Source of the DNA: Streptococcus cristatus ATCC 51100 | GTDB taxonomy: Bacteria; Bacillota; Bacilli; Lactobacillales; Streptococcaceae | Assembly: GCF_011612585.1 (NCBI RefSeq) | Contig: NZ_CP050133.1 | Span: forward strand, 1,178,001 to 1,242,000 | Length of the DNA: 64,000 bases | Reading direction: 5' to 3' | In this document: positions 1 through 9,392 of the stretch, piece by piece | Layout of the letters: each line of letters begins with the position of its first letter | Position numbering within the stretch: position 1 is the first letter of the stretch | Position numbers and translations under genes: made by a program | Notes under the pieces: generated by a model | What the model saw: only the letters and a program-made list of their open reading frames with translations | Databases searched by the model: none | Told to the model about the DNA's origin: nothing

Positions 1-793
<793 letters not shown>

Positions 794-888
794 TTAAACT
801 TTTTTATAATTGCCTTAAGTGGTGGGGACGCAAGCAAACCTCCGGTTTCATTGCTTATTTTTGAGCCTAATGTCTCAAAAATCCCCTG

Positions 889-920
889 TCATGTAACAAA
901 CTAAACAATTTGTTACATGA
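889..920. repeat. 12-bp perfect inverted repeat in rmlC-rmlB gap
   Basis: The arms 889-900 and 909-920 are exact reverse complements (TCATGTAACAAA / TTTGTTACATGA) around an 8-base loop. It lies between the rmlC stop and the rmlB start, on a stretch of about 240 bp with no gene. There is no T-run on the minus side, so a standard terminator is doubtful. An RNA processing or stability hairpin inside the rml transcript, or a protein-binding palindrome, are alternatives. The rest of 785-1025 shows no gene. Confidence 0.6.
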
Positions 921-1025
921 CTTACACCACAGTGGCAATCATTTCTTTAATTCGCTTCGCTCGGATTAGAGCTGAGGTAAATCATATATTTCAGTATCAA
1001 TTAATGAATCAGAAAAGAAATCTTC

Positions 1026-1619
1026 TTACAGATCTTCTTTTCTTAATGGTTTGACATCCTTAAGTAATGGATGGTTCTTGTCTGCTTCTGAGACTTCTGC
1101 TGCTTCTAGGTTTTCCCACTGGATGCCTAGAGCTGGGTCTGCATAGTTGACAAAGGCATACTTGGGTTTGAGTTCCAAAGCCCAGTAGTCATTGACCAGA
1201 TAGCTATAAGAAACTGTGTCAGAAAGGACTTGGAAGCCATTGGCTACGCCTCGAGGTACAAAAATTCCCTTGCTGGCATCGATTACTGTCTGGTAAGTAT
1301 TACCAAAGGTCTCACCTTCACGCAGGTCTACCCAAGAACCAAGCACCTTACCGTCATCTGCAACAGAAATGTACTTGTCCCATGGTTCAGCATGAAGACC
1401 ACGCAGGACATTTTTACGAGAAAAGCTGACATTATTTTGCAGTTTTCCTTCTGCAAAGAAGCTTTCAGGAAAGCCTAGCGGCAGCATTTTTTCCTTTTGA
1501 AAATTTTCCTTAAACCAGCCTCGGTTGTCTCCACGAACAGGAATATCAAATTCTAGCATTCCAGGAATTCCGGGAACCTCACGCGCTGCTAATTCCTTAT
1601 CAAAAAATTGTTCTGTCAT
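1026..1619 (-). CDS. rmlC: dTDP-4-dehydrorhamnose 3,5-epimerase-like protein
   Basis: Epimerises dTDP-4-keto-6-deoxyglucose at C3 and C5 in dTDP-L-rhamnose synthesis. The protein is a cupin of about 197 residues with the family's FDIPVRGDNRGWFKE start and a LRGLHAEPWDKY segment carrying the active-site His region; the usual RmlC LRGLHYQ is varied, as in the streptococcal branch. I chose the ATG at 1619: an upstream TTG at 1637 would overlap rmlA, and GGAG lies at 1630-1633. The start is 4 bases after the rmlA stop, so the two are translationally close. Confidence 0.9.
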   Translation of the reverse strand: MTEQFFDKELAAREVPGIPGMLEFDIPVRGDNRGWFKENFQKEKMLPLGFPESFFAEGKLQNNVSFSRKNVLRGLHAEPWDKYISVADDGKVLGSWVDLREGETFGNTYQTVIDASKGIFVPRGVANGFQVLSDTVSYSYLVNDYWALELKPKYAFVNYADPALGIQWENLEAAEVSEADKNHPLLKDVKPLRKEDL

Positions 1620-1623
1620 CTTC

Positions 1624-2493
1624 TTATGCTTCTCCAATCAAACGGAGCAAGTATTGTCCGTATTCATTCTTCTTCAACGGCTGCGCCAATTCGTGCACTT
1701 GCTCTTTAGTGATATAGCCCATACGATAGGCAATTTCTTCCAGATTTGCCACCTGAACGTTCTGCATCCGCTGAACTGTTTCGATATATTGAGCGGCCTC
1801 TAAGAGACTTTCATGGGTACCTGTATCCAACCAGGCAAAACCACGTCCCATGAGCTCAACAGACAAGTCACCACGATCCAAGTAAGCCTTGTTAACATCA
1901 GTGATTTCCAATTCTCCGCGAGGACTTGGCTTGATGTTCTTGGCAATTTCTACAACATCATTATCGTAGAAATACAGTCCTGTAACTGCATAGTTAGATC
2001 GCGGCTGTTCTGGTTTTTCTTCGATGGAGATAGCATTCATATCTTCATCAAATTCTACAACACCAAAACGTTCTGGGTCCTTGACATGGTAGCCAAAAAC
2101 AGTTGCTCCTTTTTCCTTAGCAGCAGCATTTTGGAGCATTTTACTCAGACCTGGTCCATGGTAAATATTATCCCCAAGAATCAGCGCCACGCGGTCATCT
2201 CCAACGAAATCAGCCCCAATGATAAAGGCTTGTGCCAGCCCGTCCGGACTTGGCTGCTCAGCATAAGAGAGCTTGATGCCAAACTCAGAGCCATCACCCA
2301 GCAAATCCTCAAAACGAGGCAGATCCGTCGGAGTGGAGATAATCAAGATGTCCTTGATACCAGCCAGCATAAGAGTTGACAGTGGATAATAAATCATGGG
2401 TTTGTCATAAACCGGCATGAGCTGTTTTGACGCAGCGCGGGTCAATGGGTACAAACGAGTACCAGAACCACCTGCAAGAATAATACCTTTCAT
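1624..2493 (-). CDS. rmlA: Glucose-1-phosphate thymidylyltransferase
   Basis: Makes dTDP-glucose from dTTP and glucose-1-phosphate, the first committed step to dTDP-rhamnose. The protein has 289 residues, the normal length. The nucleotide-binding [11 protein letters not shown] motif is at residues 8-18, followed by the family landmarks KPMIYYPLS and LGDNIYHG. It is the first gene of the rmlA-rmlC-rmlB run and has its own promoter at 2524-2552. Confidence 0.96.
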   Translation of the reverse strand: MKGIILAGGSGTRLYPLTRAASKQLMPVYDKPMIYYPLSTLMLAGIKDILIISTPTDLPRFEDLLGDGSEFGIKLSYAEQPSPDGLAQAFIIGADFVGDDRVALILGDNIYHGPGLSKMLQNAAAKEKGATVFGYHVKDPERFGVVEFDEDMNAISIEEKPEQPRSNYAVTGLYFYDNDVVEIAKNIKPSPRGELEITDVNKAYLDRGDLSVELMGRGFAWLDTGTHESLLEAAQYIETVQRMQNVQVANLEEIAYRMGYITKEQVHELAQPLKKNEYGQYLLRLIGEA

Positions 2494-2523
2494 ATGAGTT
2501 TCCTCTCTTAATGTATTCCCTTT

Positions 2524-2552
2524 ATTTTACCATTTTTGAAAGCGGATGTCAT
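2524..2552 (-). promoter_or_regulatory. Promoter of rmlA operon
   Basis: Reading the minus strand, a -35 ATGACA (2552-2547) and a -10 TAAAAT (2529-2524) are separated by 17 bases. A TG one base before the -10 gives an extended -10. The rmlA ATG follows 30 bases downstream. Confidence 0.65.
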
Positions 2553-2583
2553 CCTTTTCACTAGACTCAAATAAAAGAAAAAG

Positions 2584-2598
2584 AGCGGAAATTCCGCT
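2584..2598 (-). terminator. Terminator after ZIP gene
   Basis: A compact hairpin, AGCGGAA / TTCCGCT, followed on the minus strand by a T-rich run, about 30 bases after the ZIP stop. It separates the ZIP gene from the rmlA promoter. Confidence 0.75.
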
Positions 2599-2627
2599 TT
2601 CTTCCACTCTTTTATTCCAAGTTGGCA

Positions 2628-3451
2628 TCAGCCCAAAGCCACATCCAAGACCATCATGAGAACAAAGCCCACCATGAGACCTAAAGTCGCCACATCAGTA
2701 TTGCCATTGGTCTGCGAATCCGGTATCAGCTCCTCTACCACCACGAAAATCATAGCTCCTGCCGCAAAGGAGAGGGCATAGGGCAGAATTGCAGTAATGG
2801 CCATTACTGCAACAGCTCCCAGCACTGCTCCAACAGGCTCTACAATCGCGGACATAGAACCCCAGTAAAAGGCTTTAAGCCGAGACTTGCCGTCCGTCCG
2901 AATCGGAATGGATAGAGCCGCTCCTTCTGGGACGTTTTGCAGGCCAATTCCCAAAGCTAGACCAATCGCGCCGACAAAGGCTTCCAGACTAGGATTAGCA
3001 GCCAAAGCGCCAAAGGCTACTCCGACTGCCAAACCTTCTGGAAAATTATGAATGGTAATGGCTAAAAAGAGCAGAGCCGTCTTGGACAGCTTCTTTCGGC
3101 TATGCTTAGGAACACTCTCTGCCTCCGAAATGTCTTTGCTCAAGTGCAAGTGAGGCACCACCGCATCAATCAGCCGCAGGAAAAAACCTCCCACTAAAAA
3201 GCCAATCGCTGCAGGAAACCAGGATAGCTTGCCATAAGAAACTTCCGCATACTCAATCGACGGTGCTAAAAGCGACAAAAGGAAGCCGCAATCATAACGC
3301 CCGCCGCAAAGCCCATCATAATATCCAGCAGCTTGCGACTGACCTGTTTAAAGAAAAATACAATAGCCGAGCCCACAATAGTACATCCCCATGTAAAAAG
3401 CCCAGCCAAGAGTGCCTGTATAACCACAGGCTGCGATCGTAACCAGTCCAT
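2628..3451 (-). pseudogene. ZIP family metal transporter, frameshifted
   Basis: A ZIP-type divalent metal (zinc) permease of about 273 residues and eight expected membrane segments, broken into two frames. The N-terminal part (start 3451) ends at 3266 after AASFCRF; the rest continues in another frame as LLAPSIEYAEV. Restoring one C on the plus strand near 3276 (TGT to TGGT on the coding strand) would give AASFWSLLAPS in one frame. The membrane-embedded metal motifs HNFPEGLAVG and QNVPEGAA are intact in the second part. Either a real null mutation or a sequencing error. Some start from an internal TTG is possible but would lack the first two membrane helices. Confidence 0.85.
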
Positions 3452-3473
3452 AACTTCTCCTTATCCTCTGAAA

Positions 3474-3944
3474 TCAATCATACAAAATCGTCTTGGTTTC
3501 TCCGATACAGTGTTTTTCCTCATTCCAGTAATGAATCCGCTCGAAAGAGCCTTTCCTCCAGTAGAGAGGCAAACGTTCACGTATGTCGTTCTGCATATCT
3601 ATTTGGTCAAGTTCCGAAATCTTCCACCATTTGGGCTCCCCTTCATGATCGTTTCCCCTAACTTGCCCCTCAAAGGCAGTACAAAGAAAATCGTAATACA
3701 CATACCGTTCTTTTTTACTCGGATTAGTGAAACCTGAAATTCCCTTCAATTCCAAGTTTAGAGCAGTCAGCCCCGTTTCTTCTTTTAATTCGCGCCTTGC
3801 AGCCTCAAAAAAAGATTCTGGAAACTCCACTTTCCCGCCCGGTTGTATCCACCCTTTAAAATTATCATGCTGGCGATTAAGCAGTAAAATTTCTTCGTCT
3901 TTTTTCACACAAATATTGACCCAATTCAAAATAGTTTCTGTCAT
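3474..3944 (-). CDS. Nudix hydrolase
   Basis: A 156-residue Nudix pyrophosphohydrolase, probably of the MutT/8-oxo-dGTP type that cleaves damaged nucleoside triphosphates; the exact substrate cannot be read from sequence. The Nudix box is visible at about residues 38-60 as GKVEFPES...RELKEETGL, with the G, E, RE and EE-G positions kept. I chose the ATG at 3944 because GGAGAAGG precedes it at normal spacing; a longer frame upstream has no ribosome site. It lies just upstream of the broken ZIP gene. Confidence 0.85.
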   Translation of the reverse strand: MTETILNWVNICVKKDEEILLLNRQHDNFKGWIQPGGKVEFPESFFEAARRELKEETGLTALNLELKGISGFTNPSKKERYVYYDFLCTAFEGQVRGNDHEGEPKWWKISELDQIDMQNDIRERLPLYWRKGSFERIHYWNEEKHCIGETKTILYD

Positions 3945-4053
3945 ATCAAACCTTCTCCACATGGAACTAATAACTTTAAGAAAGACGCGTTCATGATGAT
4001 TATACAACCACAAGCTGAAATCGGAAACAAGCTCCCCAAAAATTTATTCCAAG

Positions 4054-5094
4054 TTAATATTGTTTATTTTGGATAGAAAATCGAACGATCTGATGATTTT
4101 GAACAATAACCTCGTATTTACCAAATCCAGAATACTTACTATGTTTCCCGACACTAATGACTATAAGATAACGTGCATTTGGTAGCTTGGTTAAGGCTAG
4201 CTGCTCTTGTAAAATCTGCTTGATTTTATCATCATTCTTCTGGTCTTGGCCAATACTAATGATAGATCCATCGTCTTGCTCCACGTTCAAAATTACCTTC
4301 ATTTCAATGGCAAGAGCCTCTTTTTCCAACATGTCAGAAATAGGGATTGGATACAAGCCCTGCAAAGGCTGGCCTTCTGCCCGATTCTTCTTTATAAGAG
4401 CCTCGTATACATCAATATGTGGCGCATCCTTATCTATCATAAAATCAAGGGATTCTAAATATAATTTCTTCTTATCCGCTCTTGTGAAGCTATCTTTTAC
4501 AGTTTCTAAAGTTTCACTATACCCCGGACTCAGCTCAAGTCCCGTATAAGCGATACTAGGGAAAGCTTGATAAATAGCATATCCCTTTTCAAGCTGTAGG
4601 TCAATATCCGTTTTTCCATATTTCTCATCCCGAGAGGTGTAGTACTCAATTCGGTCACCGATCTTAACCGTTTTCCCCTCAATTTCCTCAGAATACTCAG
4701 CACTGATTAGATAACCAGCAAAAGAGGTATAGTTTTTATTAGCATCTAAAACTCTGACCGTTCCTTCAAATCCACTCTGCTTATAAGAGCGCTGAACAGC
4801 CTGTATCATTTCATATTTCGGCACTCGTACAAAAACTCCCCACATATCTATGAAATTCAGAAACATAGAGACAAGAGCCATGAGAAAAACGATCACCACA
4901 CTAGATAGGAAACAGCCCAAAACACCGAAGCCTATTTTCTTTTTTGTATTCTTTGCTAGTTCCTGATTTCCTCCATTATTTTGAGCATCAAGAGAATATT
5001 GAGAACGATTTTTGTGTCTAATAAATAGAATGAGTGAGATTGATATTAAGATTGATATTACTAGTAAAAGTAAAACGAGGAATATTATAATCAT
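4054..5094 (-). CDS. Hypothetical two-helix membrane protein
   Basis: I do not recognise this 346-residue protein. It has a strongly hydrophobic N-terminal helix (residues about 2-25), a basic and Asn/Gln-rich linker, a second helix (about 55-80), and then a long soluble part of about 260 residues that would face one side of the membrane. Its start ATG overlaps the stop of the FAD oxidoreductase by four bases (ATGA), so translation is coupled and the two are in one operon. No catalytic motif is visible. Confidence 0.75.
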   Translation of the reverse strand: MIIIFLVLLLLVISILISISLILFIRHKNRSQYSLDAQNNGGNQELAKNTKKKIGFGVLGCFLSSVVIVFLMALVSMFLNFIDMWGVFVRVPKYEMIQAVQRSYKQSGFEGTVRVLDANKNYTSFAGYLISAEYSEEIEGKTVKIGDRIEYYTSRDEKYGKTDIDLQLEKGYAIYQAFPSIAYTGLELSPGYSETLETVKDSFTRADKKKLYLESLDFMIDKDAPHIDVYEALIKKNRAEGQPLQGLYPIPISDMLEKEALAIEMKVILNVEQDDGSIISIGQDQKNDDKIKQILQEQLALTKLPNARYLIVISVGKHSKYSGFGKYEVIVQNHQIVRFSIQNKQY

Positions 5095-6203
5095 TTGTTT
5101 TCCTTAAGTATCTTCTTCTCCACGTACCGTTCAATAGGATAGTCTGCTGGATTCAGCAGCCCCGCTTCTCCTAAAACCATCTGAGCCAATTGGCGTCCGA
5201 TGAGCGGACCAGTTGTCAAACCAGAAGAGCCTAATCCACTGGCAGCGTAAACATGCGGCAAGTCTGGCACAGCGCCAAAGAAAGGAGAAAAGTCGCTGGT
5301 ATAAGCCCGCGTTCCCACGCGCTCACCCAGAATCTCTGCTTTAGACAAACTTGGCAAATAAGTTTCCGCTTCTTGCTGCAACTGATCCAGTACTGTCTTA
5401 TCTACCGTCAAATCAAAGCCCTGATCATTTTCATGACTGGCACCGACACTGACCTTGCCTGCTAGAAAAGGAATGATATCCAGCTCGCCCTCAGGCATAA
5501 CCACAGGGTAGTCATCCGTCTTTTCAGCCAGCTTAAAATCACGCAACTGTCCCTTTTGCGGCCGAACATCTGTCTTATAGCCCAGTGGCTGCAAGATTTC
5601 TCCCAGCCAAGCTCCCACAGCTAAAATAACACAGTCAAAGCTCTGACCATCCACCAGAAGTTGCTCTCCTTCTACTGTCAAGCTTACCTTTTTCTCAACT
5701 AGTTTTGCCTTACTAGCTTTCAGAAGCGTCTCCGTTAAGAGTGCTCCCTCCACACGAGCACCGCCGGAAGCATAGAGAAGCCGCTCAAAGCCTTGCAAGT
5801 CTAGAAATTTCTCCTGGGTTTCCTGACGGCTGAGAAGACTCAACTCCCCTATTAAGGGCGACTCTTCCCGACGATTAGAAGCCAAATCATAAAGCTCCTG
5901 TAGCTTGCTCTCGTCCTTTTTCAGCAGATAAACACCTGTTTGTTGGTAAAAGTCTGTCTGAATACTAGCCGCTTCCAGTTCCGCAATCAAGTCCTGATAA
6001 AAATCAGCGCCCAGACGCGCCATCCTGTACCAAGCTTTGTTGCGACGCTTGGAAAACCAAGGACTGATAATGCCAGCGGCTGCCTTGGTTGCCTGCCCCT
6101 TGCCCTCATCAAAGACAGTCACTTCCACATCTGGGAATTTGGACAGATAGTAAGCCGCTGTTGAGCCAACAATCCCAGCTCCAATCACTGCTACTTTTTT
6201 CAT
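5091..6203 (-). CDS. FAD-dependent oxidoreductase, DadA/glycine oxidase-like
   Basis: A flavoprotein amine oxidoreductase of about 370 residues. The FAD-binding GAGIVGSTAAYYL is at residues 8-20, followed by VFDEG, and the C-terminal GLGSSGLTTGP loop that contacts FAD is intact. The family oxidises amino acids such as glycine, sarcosine or D-amino acids; the substrate is unknown here. I chose the ATG at 6203, which has a GAGGG site upstream; a longer frame to 6242 would overlap the nif3 end. It follows nif3 by 11 bases and overlaps the next gene by four. Confidence 0.85.
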   Translation of the reverse strand: MKKVAVIGAGIVGSTAAYYLSKFPDVEVTVFDEGKGQATKAAAGIISPWFSKRRNKAWYRMARLGADFYQDLIAELEAASIQTDFYQQTGVYLLKKDESKLQELYDLASNRREESPLIGELSLLSRQETQEKFLDLQGFERLLYASGGARVEGALLTETLLKASKAKLVEKKVSLTVEGEQLLVDGQSFDCVILAVGAWLGEILQPLGYKTDVRPQKGQLRDFKLAEKTDDYPVVMPEGELDIIPFLAGKVSVGASHENDQGFDLTVDKTVLDQLQQEAETYLPSLSKAEILGERVGTRAYTSDFSPFFGAVPDLPHVYAASGLGSSGLTTGPLIGRQLAQMVLGEAGLLNPADYPIERYVEKKILKENK

Positions 6204-6214
6204 GTCACACCCTC

Positions 6215-7012
6215 TCAAATATGTCGGAAAGGATTGGTCCAAGCCTGACTAGCCAGAATCTCAATATCCCATCCCTCTTCTGCCTTCCAGGTATCAAGCC
6301 TTTCTTTTAATTTTTCCGTAAAAAGAACCTCGATATGGTGTCCAGGATCCAGCGCTAAAAGCCCCTCTGTCAGCATTTCCTGGGCAGTGTGATAGTAAAT
6401 ATCACCTGTTATGTAGACCTGCGCTCCCTTGGCAATAGCCTCTGGATAAAAGGACTGACCGCTGCCACCACAAATAGCTACACGCTCAACCACACGTTCT
6501 AGATCCGTTTCTTCATAAGCGACCAGACGCAAACTATCTAGGCCAAAAGTTTCCTTGACCTTAGCCGCAAAGTCCCCAAAAGTCTGAGGCACAATCTTCC
6601 CCACGCGGCCAATACCGTGTTCTGGACTTGTCTGACTGAGAAAACTTGTCTCCTCAATATCTAATAACTGGCAGAACCAGTCATTGAGCCCGTCCTCTAC
6701 AACATCAATATTGGTATGGCTGACATAAACAGCAATATCATGCTTGATGAGGTCTAGAATGATTTGATTTCGCGCCTTATCTGCCACTAGGTCCTTGAGC
6801 GGGCGAAAGATAGGCGCATGCTTAACGATAATCAGTCCAGCACCTGCCTCGATAGCTTCTGCCACCGTCTGCTCACGAATATCCAGCGCCACTAGAACCT
6901 TGTCCACTTCTTTGTCCAAAGTTCCGATTTGCAGGCCTGAAATGTCGCCCTCCATGGACAATTCTTGCGGGCAATAGGCTTCATAACGGGCGATGATCTC
7001 ACTTGCTAACAT
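6215..7012 (-). CDS. Nif3-like dinuclear metal centre protein (YqfO/DUF34)
   Basis: A 265-residue member of the conserved Nif3/DUF34 family, whose members bind two metal ions and have a GTP cyclohydrolase I type 2-like fold; the cellular role is still unsettled. Metal-ligand segments visible include VKHAPIF, SHTNID and the C-terminal [12 protein letters not shown]. Its start overlaps the end of trmK by 14 bases, the arrangement usual in Firmicutes, where trmK and nif3 are adjacent. Confidence 0.92.
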   Translation of the reverse strand: MLASEIIARYEAYCPQELSMEGDISGLQIGTLDKEVDKVLVALDIREQTVAEAIEAGAGLIIVKHAPIFRPLKDLVADKARNQIILDLIKHDIAVYVSHTNIDVVEDGLNDWFCQLLDIEETSFLSQTSPEHGIGRVGKIVPQTFGDFAAKVKETFGLDSLRLVAYEETDLERVVERVAICGGSGQSFYPEAIAKGAQVYITGDIYYHTAQEMLTEGLLALDPGHHIEVLFTEKLKERLDTWKAEEGWDIEILASQAWTNPFRHI

Positions 7013-7688
7013 GGAGTACCTCCTTGATACTGTCGATTTTTTGGGACATAGCAGAGCGTTCTAGCTTATTTCTTTCTGGGATATGAGCTAAAGCTTCTTC
7101 GAATTTCTTCAGTTCTTTCTGCCATTTTTTCTGAAAAACTAGCGATTTCTGCTCTAACAGGAAAGGACCAAAGCGTTTTTCTTGCTCCGTCAAAGTTTGC
7201 TGGCCTGCCTCAGCCACTAGGATTTCGTAAAACTTACCAGCCTCTTCTAAGATATCCTCAGCCAGCAAACGAAAGCCGTTGGATACCAGCCAGCTGCGGA
7301 GCTCATCCTCTCGATTATTGGGCTGCAAAATCAAGCGGGAAACAGACGCAAGCTTAGCTCTGCCATTTTCCAAAATCTCTGAAATCAAGCGACCACCCAT
7401 GCCAGCGATGACGATGGTGTCAATCTGATCTTCCGCTTCAAAAGCCGCCAGACCATTGGCCAAGCGAACCTCAATCTGCTCCGTCAGCCCATGCTCTGCC
7501 ACATTTTTCTGGGCAGACTGAAAAGGCCCCTCTACCACTTCACCGGCCAGAGCCTTCTCAATCCGTCCCTGCTGAATCAGGTAAATAGGCAGATAGGCAT
7601 GATCGCTCCCAACATCCAGCAGCTTTGCCCCATCTGGAACAAAAGCAGCTACTCGCTCCAAGCGTTGGGAAATAGTCTTTTTTTGCAT
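6999..7688 (-). CDS. trmK: tRNA (adenine(22)-N1)-methyltransferase
   Basis: Methylates A22 of tRNA with S-adenosylmethionine. At 229 residues it has the normal length. The SAM-binding motif [12 protein letters not shown] is at residues 23-34 and a GMGG motif lies near residue 95; the C-terminal coiled coil typical of TrmK is visible as a Lys/Glu-rich stretch. First gene of the trmK-nif3-oxidoreductase-membrane protein operon. Confidence 0.94.
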   Translation of the reverse strand: MQKKTISQRLERVAAFVPDGAKLLDVGSDHAYLPIYLIQQGRIEKALAGEVVEGPFQSAQKNVAEHGLTEQIEVRLANGLAAFEAEDQIDTIVIAGMGGRLISEILENGRAKLASVSRLILQPNNREDELRSWLVSNGFRLLAEDILEEAGKFYEILVAEAGQQTLTEQEKRFGPFLLEQKSLVFQKKWQKELKKFEEALAHIPERNKLERSAMSQKIDSIKEVLHVSK

Positions 7689-7814
7689 TGCTTACTCTTT
7701 TCTAAACATTCTTCTATTCAGTATATCATTTTTAAGGGTATAAAAAAAGCAGCGGAACAAAAATCAGCTTTTCGATAAACCGATTAGATTGATTATTACA
7801 ACAAACGAATTGAA

Positions 7815-7925
7815 ATTAAATAAAAGGACTTAGTCCTGCGCAGTATAGAATTTTTTCTATCTCCTCTTGACTTTTTTTCTTGAAAACTGAATTAACCTTT
7901 GCTAATTCTTTGAGGCTAAAATCTC
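7815..7925 (-). pseudogene. Remnant of an LXG toxin gene
   Basis: Minus-strand translation gives KELAKVNSVFKKK then SQEEIEKIL, which matches TELAKVDPAFKKK...SQEEIEKEF of the intact LXG protein (coding bases about 11697-11790), with a small deletion. The frame ends in TAA at 7815-7817. Only about 35 codons survive, downstream of the immunity-array terminator. It shows that a second LXG gene once occupied this side of the array. Confidence 0.8.
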
Positions 7926-7934
7926 TTTTAAAAA

Positions 7935-7968
7935 ATTACACGACCTGAGTAATCCCAAGCCGTGTAAT
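7935..7968 (-). terminator. Terminator of the immunity array
   Basis: Arms 7935-7942 and 7961-7968 (ATTACACG / CGTGTAAT) are perfect, and the minus strand continues into a T-run at 7934-7930. It lies about 60 bases after the last immunity gene and closes the LXG operon. Confidence 0.8.
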
Positions 7969-8029
7969 AGTTTTATGAATCAATATTGGATTCTTCATAA
8001 AATATTTAATTCTAATCAGTCATGACATT

Positions 8030-8446
8030 TCATAAACTCTTTATTTCAAGTTCAACTTGTTCATCTATAGCATCCAACAAAGCTCTTTTTATCACAGAAA
8101 TTAGATTCTTTCCACTGCTTGTCACAAAATAATCTGATAACGCTTTGATATCTGGACTGATATTGTCAACCCAAGGAGGCATTTTACTTCTATCTTCATT
8201 ATCCCAAACAACTTGATTAGGATTAATTCTTTCTAATTCCTTTTGGATGGTCTCCAATTCACGCAAAGCCTCCTCCAACTGATGTGGTTCTAGCTTTCCG
8301 CTATATAACTCATTCATCAAAATAGGGAATCTGCTCCCCCAAACATTATTTTCTAAACGAACACAAATTGTTGAAAAAAACGAGTGGAGAAAACCTCCTG
8401 TTCCAATAGAGTACCAATATAAATCTACTTTTAAACCAACCGTCAT
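8030..8446 (-). CDS. Immunity protein, Imm70-like
   Basis: A 138-residue acidic protein whose N-terminus, with WYSIGTGGFLHSFFSTIC and a WGSRFPILMNELY segment, resembles the Imm70 immunity family as I remember it; no search was possible. I chose the ATG at 8446, preceded by GAGGA, and located 7 bases after the stop of a toxin tail (8454-8639). That toxin-immunity order supports the role: it should neutralise the nuclease-like toxin whose tail remains upstream. No cognate full toxin exists in the window, so it is an orphan immunity gene. Confidence 0.65.
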   Translation of the reverse strand: MTVGLKVDLYWYSIGTGGFLHSFFSTICVRLENNVWGSRFPILMNELYSGKLEPHQLEEALRELETIQKELERINPNQVVWDNEDRSKMPPWVDNISPDIKALSDYFVTSSGKNLISVIKRALLDAIDEQVELEIKSL

Positions 8447-8453
8447 AAGTTCC

Positions 8454-8639
8454 TCACTCTCTCTTGAATAGAATCTCAGCATTATAGTCTGATTTTTCTA
8501 TAATCTTATTTTTAATATCTCGGAGTATTTCTAAATTATACTCTTGACCTCTTACATCAATAACAACTGTTTGTTCGGTACCTTCTGGTAAATTTGTGAG
8601 TCTTTTTTTAATCTGACTACTCACGTTATTTATTATGGT
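8454..8639 (-). pseudogene. Orphan C-terminal tail of a polymorphic toxin
   Basis: A 61-codon open frame ends at 8454-8456, 7 bases before the Imm70-like ATG. It reads ...LTNLPEGTEQTVVIDVRGQ...LEILRDIKNKIIEKS...ILFKRE. The QTVVIDVRGQ and IIEKS pattern is what I associate with the last part of CdiA-type tRNase toxin domains. It has no upstream toxin body or good start codon, so it is a truncated toxin end kept with its immunity gene. Too short for ordinary ORF calling. Confidence 0.7.
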
Positions 8640-8957
8640 TTAAAACTATCTTTTAAATCTGCGTATTCTTTATCTGTTAAATTCAACAGTAAAATACTCA
8701 CTAGTATTCCATCTTGAGAAAAACCTAATTTTACTCGACCATTCGTTAGATAAGATGTTTCTTCCACATCAATTAACCGAATCTTCAAAATTTCTCTTGA
8801 CAAGAATACATCAAAGGACTGATTTATATCATGCAGGTCATTTGTGAATGAAATATCACTTTGGAAAACAGGACAACCTTGGATTTAAATCTATATTATT
8901 TATTAAATCATTATTTTTATAGGTTTTAGTTTTAATTTTTTTAAGAATATTCACCAT
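8633..8957 (-). pseudogene. Small immunity-like gene with a frameshift
   Basis: From the ATG at 8957 the frame reads MVNILKKIKTKTYKN and stops after about 33 codons; from about base 8880 a shifted frame continues GCPVFQSDISFTNDLHDINQ...KEYADLKDSFKP to a stop at 8633. Joined, it would be a protein of about 105 residues, like a small immunity protein in size and position. A one-base insertion or two-base deletion near 8877-8882 explains it. It starts 12 bases after the preceding immunity gene. Family not recognised. Confidence 0.65.
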
Positions 8958-8969
8958 TAAATTATTTTG

Positions 8970-9263
8970 TTACCGTTCCAGCAAATAATCAGCAATTGTT
9001 TTCGTTGAATCTGATATGACTTCATTAACTGTTTTTCTTGTTCCAAAGTCGTTATGCCAATAATGAATATCTGATAAACCACCGCGTGGTGGAAAAAGTT
9101 CTTGATAAAGAGTAAATTTTTCCCTTGTACTTAGCTCGTCATTGGTATTCAAAGATTTTTTTAAATATTTTAAATCCTCTACTTGCGGATGAACGTTTTT
9201 AATTTTATATTGGTCAATTATTGATAACAAATTATCAATTGCTTTTAAAACTGTTTCTAACAT
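8970..9263 (-). CDS. Putative immunity protein
   Basis: A protein of 97 residues starting MLETVLKAIDNLL, with a LFPPRGGLSDIHYWHNDF segment near the C-terminus. I do not recognise the family with confidence. I chose the ATG at 9263 rather than an upstream TTG at 9335: AGGA lies upstream at suitable spacing, and the ATG follows the stop of a toxin tail by a single base (TAGTATG). That coupling and its place between other toxin tails and immunity genes suggest it protects against the lost toxin. Confidence 0.65.
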   Translation of the reverse strand: MLETVLKAIDNLLSIIDQYKIKNVHPQVEDLKYLKKSLNTNDELSTREKFTLYQELFPPRGGLSDIHYWHNDFGTRKTVNEVISDSTKTIADYLLER

Positions 9264-9264
9264 A

Positions 9265-9372
9265 CTAATATTTTCCTGTCCTAGAGGTATATTCAAAATG
9301 CTTTTGTTCAAAGTTAGGACCGTGTTTCTCAACAAATCTACGAGACGAAAAGGGCAAAGAAAGTATCCTACC
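9265..9372 (-). pseudogene. Orphan toxin tail before immunity gene
   Basis: An open frame of 35 codons ending at the TAG 9267-9265, reading SSRRFVEKHGPNFEQ then HFEYTSRTGKY. The pattern looks like the last residues of a secreted polymorphic toxin, and the stop sits one base before the next immunity ATG. An in-frame TAG at 9375-9373 limits it upstream. The toxin family is not recognised. Confidence 0.55.
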
Positions 9373-9392
9373 CTAAAATTCTTTATACTAGA

